A DNA stretch of 43,734 nt, taken from NCBI GenBank assembly GCA_028284885.1, contig JANQQW010000029.1:1-43734 (forward strand), given 5' to 3'. Shown in pieces: positions 34,640 through 40,789 of the stretch. The position numbers and the translations under genes were made by a program. The stretch's first letter is position 1. Every line of letters starts with the position of its first letter. The DNA is from Planctomycetaceae bacterium. Lineage in GTDB: Bacteria > Planctomycetota > Planctomycetia > Planctomycetales > Planctomycetaceae. The notes below the pieces were generated by a model. That model had not been told where the DNA came from. It saw only the letters and a program-made list of their open reading frames with translations, and did no database searches.

Positions 34640-34906
34640 ATGCAGTTGGACGGGGCGATAATCGATGAGCAGGGAGTGACGTTCGCGATCGTTGTCGTGA
34701 AGACCGGTGTGCTTCAAACGAGGTCACGGAGCGATCAAGTGCGCGAATCCCTTGCGTTGATCCAAGACTTTTCTGAGTTGCCAATCGTCTTGGCGGCACA
34801 GGACGCAAAAGGGAGATTTACCTATCAAGGACGTCACGACATCGTCGATTTCCTGGCGTCAATCGACGCGTCGCGGATCCCGTGGAAGACGTACTCAGTG
34901 GGATGA
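34640..34906 (+). CDS. Small unrecognised protein of a low-GC islet
   Basis: 88 residues from ATG 34640, preceded by GGAGG (34630-34634) at good spacing; the frame is open from 34583 but the ribosome site decides for 34640. The protein alternates hydrophobic and polar segments (AIIDEQGVTFAIVVVKTGVL, LPIVLAAQDAKGRFTYQGRHDIVDFLASID) and looks like a compact alpha/beta domain without membrane helix, signal peptide or Cys. I do not recognise the family. GC of the gene is visibly lower than its surroundings (32/60 and 31/60 in two lines). It is oriented against the flanking genes, with its own promoter candidate, and converges with the minus-strand gene ending at 34917 (10-base gap). Confidence 0.75.
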   Translation: MQLDGAIIDEQGVTFAIVVVKTGVLQTRSRSDQVRESLALIQDFSELPIVLAAQDAKGRFTYQGRHDIVDFLASIDASRIPWKTYSVG

Positions 34907-34916
34907 CGTTCGAGGC

Positions 34917-35330
34917 TCAACTAACCGGGAAGTGTCGACGGGTGACGTCGTCGAACGCCGTCCAGTGGTCGGCGACCTGACCATGCCCAGAGTGCTTCCG
35001 TGTCACTTGCACTCCAACGCAACGGCCGTCAGGCGTTTCGCCGAACAGGTATCGGTATGCATTACACTCCGGCTCGTTCTGGCTCGGACTTGGCTCCTCT
35101 CGCACCCATTCTATTGCCAGCTGGCGACCCCCAGACTTGAACACACCATGTTGCGGAGAAAGCGCGACTCCGCTGGCTGCGGCATAGACTGTGTCGGGAC
35201 TCCCATCGATGAAGGGCGCGACCAATGAGGCGTCACCCACGCTTAGTTCAACGATTTGTGCAGTCCCGACTTCGTCAATGAGCAGTTCACAACAATCAGC
35301 ATCGACGACGAATGGACGTTGCTTTCGCAT
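34917..35330 (-). CDS. Unrecognised protein of a low-GC islet
   Basis: 137 residues from ATG 35330, preceded by AGAGG at a six-base spacing, which supports translation. The sequence (MRKQRPFVVDADCCELLIDEVGTAQIVELSVGDASLVAPFID... YRYLFGETPDGRCVGVQVTRKHSGHGQVADHWTAFDDVTRRHFPVS) has no signal peptide and no membrane helix. It contains four Cys and a mix of short beta-like strands. I do not recognise the family. Base composition is lower in GC than miaB (34/60 in one line). It starts 23 bases after the miaB stop on the same strand and could be cotranscribed with miaB. No toxin, antitoxin or DNA-binding motif is evident, so its job cannot be stated. Confidence 0.7.
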   Translation of the reverse strand: MRKQRPFVVDADCCELLIDEVGTAQIVELSVGDASLVAPFIDGSPDTVYAAASGVALSPQHGVFKSGGRQLAIEWVREEPSPSQNEPECNAYRYLFGETPDGRCVGVQVTRKHSGHGQVADHWTAFDDVTRRHFPVS

Positions 35331-35353
35331 CTTTGCCTCTGCCCTGAAGAGCC

Positions 35354-36901
35354 TTATCCCAGAATCGGCAGCAGCTCGTTCGAGCCGTGTTGGACTTCGC
35401 GGGTGACGATGTGGCCGACGAGGGTGGTGGCGGTGCAGTCGGCGACCTCGACGTCGATGACCGTGCCCGCGAGGCGGGGGTTGGCGTCGAAGACGACGAT
35501 GCGATCGCAGGTCGTGCGTCCCACCAACTGCAGCGGTCCACTCTCGGTGTCCTGACCACTGCCCCCTGACTCCTGCCCCCTGTCCTCGGCCGCCCCACCG
35601 AGGTGCACCAACCCGCCCGCGGGGGACGTGCGGCCGTAGCCGCCGCCGACCGGTTCCTCCATGGCCGACTGCGCCCGCTTGCTGGGGCCCTCGACGAGGA
35701 CCTTCACGCGTTCGCCGATGAACTCCGCGTTGTCCTCCTCGCTGATGCGGTTCTGCAGGTCCAGCATCAGGTTGTTGCGGCGCTTCTTCTCCTCCTCGGG
35801 GACGTCGTCCGGGAGGCGTTCGTGGGCCTTCGTCCCCGGGCGGGGGCTGTACTTGAAGACGAAGCTGTTCTTGAAGCGGCAGTCGCGGACGAGGTCCATG
35901 CTCTTCTCGAACGACGCCTCGCTCTCTCCCGGGTGGCCGACGATGAAGTCGCTGGAGACGCTGCAGCCCGGCACCCGCTCGCGGATGCGGCCCATCATCT
36001 CGCGGTACTCCTCGACGGTGTAGCCCCGCTTCATCAGGGCGAGCACGTCGTTGCAGCCGGACTGGGCCGGCACGTGCAGGTAGGTCGTCGCCTTCGGCAG
36101 GTCGCGGACAGCGTCCAGCAGGTCGTTCGTCATGTCCTTCGGGTAGTTCGTGACGAACTTGATCCGCTCGAGCCCGTCGATCGGGTGGATGAGTTCGAGC
36201 AGGTCACTCAGTCGGTGCTCGCGGCCGTCCTCGGTGTGCCGGTAGCTGTTGACCGTCTGACCGAGCAGCGTGACCTCCTTGACTCCCTGGTCGGCCAGCA
36301 CCTCGCACTCGCGGCGGATCTCGCTGGGGGAACGGCTCTGCTCGGGGCCGCGGGTCATGGGGACGACGCAGTAGCTGCAGAACTTGTCGCAGCCGATCAT
36401 GATGCGGACGTACGCCTGCCACGGGCTGGGCCGCATCTCCGGCTCGCGGAGGGGGTCGTAGCTCTGGAAGCTGGCGGAGACGGTGTCGCGCGTCCCCTCC
36501 TTGCGGTGCAGGCTGAGGGCCGTCCGTCGCTCGCCGTCCTCGCGCACCCCGGCGACGAGCTTGGGGATCTCCTGCAGTTGCCCGGTGCCGACGACGAGAT
36601 CGACGTGCGGGGCCCGCTTGAAGATCAGATCCTGGTCCTTCTGCGCCATGCAGCCCATCACGCCGATGACGAGGTCCGGCCGGTCCCGCTTCGCGTACTT
36701 CAGCTTGCCGAGCCGGCTGTAGATCTTGTGCTCGGCCAGCTCACGGACGCTGCAGGTGTTGAACAGGACCGTGTCGGCGTCCTTGGGACTCGCCGCGAGC
36801 TCGTACCCTTCCTGGCGAAGCGCCGCGACGACGAGCTCGCTGTCGAGCACGTTCATCTGGCAGCCGACGGTCTCGATGAAGAGCTTGCCGTTGTGGGTCA
36901 T
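35354..36901 (-). CDS. miaB: tRNA (N6-isopentenyladenosine(37)-C2)-methylthiotransferase
   Basis: 515 residues from ATG 36901. This radical-SAM enzyme adds a methylthio group to i6A37 in tRNAs. The N-terminal UPF0004 domain has its cluster Cys residues in ETVGCQMNVLDSE, LFNTCSVRELAEHK and GVMGCMAQK. The radical-SAM C-x3-C-x2-C is in GCDKFCSYCVVPMTRGPEQSR. The domain ends near residue 375, and the C-terminal TRAM domain is split by a 47-residue insert (about 410-456, AQSAMEEPVGGGYGRTSPAGG...RGQESGGSGQDTESGP) between VKVLVEGPSKR and LQLVGRTTCDRIVVF. The usual length is about 450-475. The insert is encoded by a tandem repeat (35552-35585) and is in frame. It overlaps the upstream small membrane gene by four bases. 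MiaA is not in the window. Confidence 0.94.
   Translation of the reverse strand: MTHNGKLFIETVGCQMNVLDSELVVAALRQEGYELAASPKDADTVLFNTCSVRELAEHKIYSRLGKLKYAKRDRPDLVIGVMGCMAQKDQDLIFKRAPHVDLVVGTGQLQEIPKLVAGVREDGERRTALSLHRKEGTRDTVSASFQSYDPLREPEMRPSPWQAYVRIMIGCDKFCSYCVVPMTRGPEQSRSPSEIRRECEVLADQGVKEVTLLGQTVNSYRHTEDGREHRLSDLLELIHPIDGLERIKFVTNYPKDMTNDLLDAVRDLPKATTYLHVPAQSGCNDVLALMKRGYTVEEYREMMGRIRERVPGCSVSSDFIVGHPGESEASFEKSMDLVRDCRFKNSFVFKYSPRPGTKAHERLPDDVPEEEKKRRNNLMLDLQNRISEEDNAEFIGERVKVLVEGPSKRAQSAMEEPVGGGYGRTSPAGGLVHLGGAAEDRGQESGGSGQDTESGPLQLVGRTTCDRIVVFDANPRLAGTVIDVEVADCTATTLVGHIVTREVQHGSNELLPILG
35552..35585. repeat. 14-base tandem repeat within miaB
   Basis: CTGACCACTGCCCC (35552-35565) and CTGACTCCTGCCCC (35566-35579) are two copies differing at two positions, followed by a partial third (CTGTCC). 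They encode part of the MiaB TRAM insert. Short repeats of this wording (CTGACTCCTGCCCC, translated RGQESG) are familiar to me from intergenic DNA of other environmental genomes. Confidence 0.7.
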
Positions 36902-37140
36902 GGGCTCGCGGCGGCCTTGGTTTGTCGTTGCGGCGAGTCGGTCTTGTCAGCGGGCGGTGTGGCCTCCGCGGCTGCCGCGCGCTCGGCGACGAGAAGTTCG
37001 CGCTCCGCCCGGTGCTCGGCGCGCAGCTCGCGTTTCCTCTGCTTGCGGAAGCGGTCGCCGTGCTGTGACGCCATGGTGACGAGCGCACGCACGGCGAGGA
37101 AGGCCGCTCCGCCGATGATCGCGAGTTGCCAGACGTCCAT
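36898..37140 (-). CDS. Small membrane protein with a coiled tail
   Basis: 80 residues from ATG 37140. One membrane helix lies near residues 5-24 (QLAIIGGAAFLAVRALVTMA). After it comes a charged helical segment (QHGDRFRKQRKRELRAEHRAERELLVAERAAAAEA) and a polar tail. The stop overlaps the miaB start by four bases, which suggests coupling. I recognise no family, and a functional link with tRNA modification is not evident. The 101 bases upstream of it contain a strong hairpin (37211-37231) that follows efp. Confidence 0.7.
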   Translation of the reverse strand: MDVWQLAIIGGAAFLAVRALVTMASQHGDRFRKQRKRELRAEHRAERELLVAERAAAAEATPPADKTDSPQRQTKAAASP

Positions 37141-37210
37141 GCCGGGCCCGCTCGGGTTGGGTTGCGTCTGTCTGGATCAGGACATCGAACGCCGACGCCC
37201 CTCACCCCGG

Positions 37211-37231
37211 CCCTCTCCCGGGGGGAGAGGG
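37211..37231 (-). terminator. Perfect nine-pair hairpin between efp and the small membrane gene
   Basis: CCCTCTCCC (37211-37219) pairs with GGGAGAGGG (37223-37231) around GGG. Flanking CCTCACCCCGG makes the whole resemble the CTCACCCCGGCCCTCTCCC-type interspersed repeat (translated PSPRPSPGGRG) that I recall from many bacterial genomes. It could terminate efp transcription, but no T-run follows. Confidence 0.6.
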
Positions 37232-37241
37232 TGCCGTGCAA

Positions 37242-37811
37242 TTACTCGTTGACACGCTCGACGTAGGATCCGGTTCGCGCATCGACCTTGATCTTGTCGC
37301 CCTGCTTCACGAAGGCCGGGACCTGCACCTCGACGCCGGCCGAGGTCTCGGCGGCCTTGGTGACGTTGCCCGCGGTGTCGCCGCGAGCGGCCGGTTCGGT
37401 GTAGGTGATCTCCACGACCACGTGCGACGGCGGCGTGAAGTCGATGAGCTGGCCGTTCCAGAACAGCATCTCGACGGTCGCCCCGTCGAGCAGGAAGTCG
37501 CCGCGGGTGCCCACGGTCTCGTTCGGCAGCATGTACTGCTCGTAGTCCGTGTTGCTCATGAAGTGGAAGCCCTCGGCGTCGCGGTACATGTACTGTCCGT
37601 CGCCGCGGTGCACGTCGGCCGCCTCGAGCGACTCGCCGCTCTTGTAGTTGCGGTCGAGTTTCGTCCCCTTCAGCAGGTTCACGAGGCGAAGCGTGTAGTT
37701 CGCCTGGCCCTTGCCCGGCTTGCGGAACTCGCAGTCGAGAATCTCGTACGGCTCGCCGTCGAGAATGACCTTGAGGCCCTTGCGGAAGTCGCTGGTGCTC
37801 ACCGTGGCCAT
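37242..37811 (-). CDS. efp: Elongation factor P
   Basis: 189 residues from ATG 37811, the usual length, with three beta-barrel domains. It rescues ribosomes stalled at proline runs. MATVSTSDFRKGLKVILDGEPYEILDCEFRKPGKGQANYTLRLVNL shows the domain I loop with Lys34 (KPGKGQ), the site that receives beta-lysine or another modification in species with a Lys-type EF-P. NETVGTRGDFLLDGATVEMLFWNGQLIDFTPPSHVVVEI and VTKAAETSAGVEVQVPAFVKQGDKIKVDARTGSYVERV are conserved in domains II and III. The modification enzyme EpmA/EpmB is not in the window. The upstream extension to 38036 crosses the divergent promoter region and is rejected. Confidence 0.96.
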   Translation of the reverse strand: MATVSTSDFRKGLKVILDGEPYEILDCEFRKPGKGQANYTLRLVNLLKGTKLDRNYKSGESLEAADVHRGDGQYMYRDAEGFHFMSNTDYEQYMLPNETVGTRGDFLLDGATVEMLFWNGQLIDFTPPSHVVVEITYTEPAARGDTAGNVTKAAETSAGVEVQVPAFVKQGDKIKVDARTGSYVERVNE

Positions 37812-38010
37812 GTCGCGTCTCTGTCTCGTCTCGCTGGTCGATCGGTCGGCGGTCGGGTCCACACCGTCCGCGCAGGTCGTTGGCGGGGCGGAGGATAGCA
37901 GACGGCCGGAAGCGTGGAAATGCCGGGCGACGCGGCCGGCCGAGGCGAGGGGCGACGCGGAACTCGAACCGGACGTGTATGCTGTGGGCCTTCCGAACGA
38001 GGAGGTGGAC

Positions 38011-40773
38011 ATGCACGGTTCCGCGCTGGCGATCACACTGGTGGCCTCGGCCTGTCTCGGCGAGGTGGGGGATCCGACGATCCGGACCGACCACCCGCAC
38101 TACCCCGGTGAAGGGGCGTTCCAGTCGGTCGAGGACTGCGTTCGTTTCGCCACGTCGGGGGCGAAGACGGATCAGGACCGGGCGATCGCTCTCTTCAAGT
38201 GGTTGCTGACGCACCAGTACCACTTGGCTTCGCCGCAGGAGTTCTGCGTGCCGGGTCGGCAGCCGAACACCGCCGTGCCGGGCGACTACGAGATGATCCC
38301 GTTCGACGCGAACCGGGCACGGTTCTCCTACGGGTACGGGCTGTGCGGCACGGTGCACGCGTGGAACGAACCGTACTGGGCGGCGGCCGGCATGCGGGCT
38401 CGGCGGCGGGCGTTCCCGGGCCACGTGAACAGCGAGGTCTTCTACGGCGGGAGTTGGCACGCCTTCGACACCGACATGGCCGGCCTGCTGTTCCGCAAGG
38501 ACGGAGTCGTCGCCGGGTACGAGGACGTCGTCCGCGACCCCGGGCTCGTCGACTCGGTCAAACCGCCGTTGCCGCACTACCCGTTCGCCTGGCCGAGCGA
38601 CTTCGACACCATGAAGCGTGGCTGGCGGGAGGTGGCCGAGACCACGAAGTCGGGCAAGACGTGGTACAGCCTCTACAACAGCGGCTACGCCGGACACCCC
38701 GGCATCGTCCACCTGCGGACCGGCGAGTCGTTCACGCGGTGGTTCGACCGGGACCACTTCGGCGGCCCGACGAAGCGACGCTTCTGGCACAACGCCGAGG
38801 GCGGACCGCAACGGAACTGGACGTTCCTCAACAACGGCACCCCGTTCCACGACGGGGCGAAGTCGAACTCTCGGGGCAACGCGAGCTACGGAAACGGGGA
38901 GTTCGTCTACGAACCGCCGCTGGCCGACGGGCGGTTCCGTGAGGGGGCCGTGACGTCGTCGAACCTCGCCCACCGGGCCGAGTCGCCTCGCCTTCACAGT
39001 GCGGACGGCGAGCCGGCGACCGTGACGTTCCGACACTTCTCGCCCTACGTCGTCTGCGGCGACCCGCTCGACGACGCGAATCCGATGACCGGGCCGGCGA
39101 CCGACGGGCTCGTCGTCGAGGGCCGAGTCGTCGGACGGGTCACGTTCTCGGTCTCGGCGAACGAGGGGCTCACTTGGCAGGAGGTCGCGACCGATCTCGC
39201 GGCCGACGGGCGGTTCCGCGTCGATCTGACCGACCGCGTGAAGGGGCGATATGGTTGGCACCTGCGATGCTCGTTCGAGGGCGACAGCGGCATCGACGCA
39301 CTCCGGTTCACGACGGTCACCCAGGTTGCCCAGGGCATTCACCCGCGGCTGACGCCGGACGGCTGTGAAGTCGTCTACCGGGCCGGTTCGCGGGGCGTGA
39401 CGGCCGTGCTGCCGGACTTCGGGCTGCCCGAGACCTCGACGAGTTTGTTCGAGGAGAGGTCGATGCGGTCGGCGAACGTCGAGTACGAGCCGCGTGGGCC
39501 CCGGTCGCGACTCGCGTATCGCACGACCGACAGTCGTCCGGGGCAGGTCGTGTTCCGGGTCGAGTCGCCGGGGGAACTGCTCGAGGTGAGGGCCGCCGTT
39601 CGGTACCAACTCCGCGTCCCGCCACCCGCACGGACCGACTACCGGATGGAGGTCTCGACCGACGAGGGACGGACGTGGCGGGAGTTCGCGAAAGCCGACG
39701 TTCCCGCGGACAACGAGTTCTCCAGCGGCTGGTTGAGCGGCCGGACGGACGTCTCGGCCGCGCGGGTGAAGCGGGCCCTCGTGCGGGTGACGTTCCACGC
39801 CGACGGGCACCGGACGGGGTTGATCGCCGCACGGTTCTACGGCGTTCACCGCACGAGCCGACCGTCCGGCACTGTCGTCGAGTTCGGCTGGCGTGAGAAG
39901 GGCCGGCTTCGCACCCACGCCGTGGAACTCGACGAGGGGGCGGGCGAGAAGACGTTCACCGTGCCGACCGGGCCGTCGGTCGTCGACGACTACGTCCGCG
40001 TCTCGGCGCCGTCGAACAGCGAGAGCGAGATCGGGCGACGGGAACCGGCGTGGGTGGAGCCGACGCGGAAGGTCCACGCCGGCTTCGAAGGACGCCCCGG
40101 CTACGTCGCCCAGTTCGGCGACTCGATCACCCACAGCATGGCCTTCTGGACGCCCGTGGACTGGGATGAGCCGCAGAAGTACCTCGCCGCGGAGGACGGG
40201 CTGCCCGCGAAACCGGCGAACGGCCGCTGGCGGGACGTCGTTCGCGGCACGCGGGACAAGGGGCCCAAGCACGGCAACTTCTCCGGTTGGACCGTGAAGA
40301 ACCTCCTCGCTTCGGTCGACGCGGTCCTCGCTCGCGAGAAGCCGGAGATCGCGATCGTGATGGTCGGCACCAACGACGTTGCCCGCGGCACGGTTCCCGA
40401 GAGCTTCGCCGAAGACCTCGAAGCCGTCGTCTCGAGGTGCCTGTCGGCGCACTGCATCCCGGTCCTCAACACGATTCCACCTCGGCGGGGACGGGAGAAG
40501 GTCGTGGAGGAGTTGAACGGGGTCGTTCGCGAACTGGCAAAACGCAAGCGACTGCCGCTCGTCGACTATCACGCCGAGATCGTCCGCCGCCGCCCGAACG
40601 GCACGTGGGCCGGCACGCTGATCTCAGACGACGGCGTGCACCCGACCGCAGGCAAGACGAACGTCTACACCGACGAGAACCTCGCCGTGAGCGGCTACGC
40701 CCTGCGGAACTGGCTGAACTTCCTCGCCGTCCGCGAAGTCTGGTTCCGCGTGCTGGAACGCCCGGCCGACTGA
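38011..40773 (+). CDS. Secreted transglutaminase-like / SGNH-hydrolase fusion
   Basis: 920 residues from ATG 38011, preceded by GGAGGTGG. A short signal peptide (MHGSALAITLVASACLG) is likely. Residues of about 40-165 form a transglutaminase-like domain with C112 (GLCGTVH), H138 (GHVNSEVFY) and D153 (WHAFDTD), spaced as the Cys-His-Asp triad of this superfamily. Residues of about 330-690 are beta-rich, with several repeated Ig- or jelly-roll-like segments (EVSTDEGRTWREFA, FSVSANEGLTWQEVA) that read like carbohydrate-recognition modules. Residues of about 695-905 are an SGNH hydrolase: GDSIT (703-707, Ser705), VMVGTNDVA (block III Asn) and DGVHP (Asp874, His877). A planctomycete enzyme joining a cysteine-type and a serine-type esterase/hydrolase domain is unusual. 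It is convergent with the heparinase-like gene (16-base gap). Confidence 0.85.
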   Translation: MHGSALAITLVASACLGEVGDPTIRTDHPHYPGEGAFQSVEDCVRFATSGAKTDQDRAIALFKWLLTHQYHLASPQEFCVPGRQPNTAVPGDYEMIPFDANRARFSYGYGLCGTVHAWNEPYWAAAGMRARRRAFPGHVNSEVFYGGSWHAFDTDMAGLLFRKDGVVAGYEDVVRDPGLVDSVKPPLPHYPFAWPSDFDTMKRGWREVAETTKSGKTWYSLYNSGYAGHPGIVHLRTGESFTRWFDRDHFGGPTKRRFWHNAEGGPQRNWTFLNNGTPFHDGAKSNSRGNASYGNGEFVYEPPLADGRFREGAVTSSNLAHRAESPRLHSADGEPATVTFRHFSPYVVCGDPLDDANPMTGPATDGLVVEGRVVGRVTFSVSANEGLTWQEVATDLAADGRFRVDLTDRVKGRYGWHLRCSFEGDSGIDALRFTTVTQVAQGIHPRLTPDGCEVVYRAGSRGVTAVLPDFGLPETSTSLFEERSMRSANVEYEPRGPRSRLAYRTTDSRPGQVVFRVESPGELLEVRAAVRYQLRVPPPARTDYRMEVSTDEGRTWREFAKADVPADNEFSSGWLSGRTDVSAARVKRALVRVTFHADGHRTGLIAARFYGVHRTSRPSGTVVEFGWREKGRLRTHAVELDEGAGEKTFTVPTGPSVVDDYVRVSAPSNSESEIGRREPAWVEPTRKVHAGFEGRPGYVAQFGDSITHSMAFWTPVDWDEPQKYLAAEDGLPAKPANGRWRDVVRGTRDKGPKHGNFSGWTVKNLLASVDAVLAREKPEIAIVMVGTNDVARGTVPESFAEDLEAVVSRCLSAHCIPVLNTIPPRRGREKVVEELNGVVRELAKRKRLPLVDYHAEIVRRRPNGTWAGTLISDDGVHPTAGKTNVYTDENLAVSGYALRNWLNFLAVREVWFRVLERPAD

Positions 40774-40789
40774 ACGACGCCGCGGTGCG

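Noticed and set aside
34561-35353. Insertion sequence or genomic island with a transposase
   Set aside because: No transposase, integrase or terminal inverted repeat was found at the borders.
37177-40572. 1131-residue minus-strand frame opposite the fusion gene
   Set aside because: Very long but Arg/Val/Pro-rich and without domains; the plus strand has two catalytic sets, a signal peptide and a strong ribosome site.
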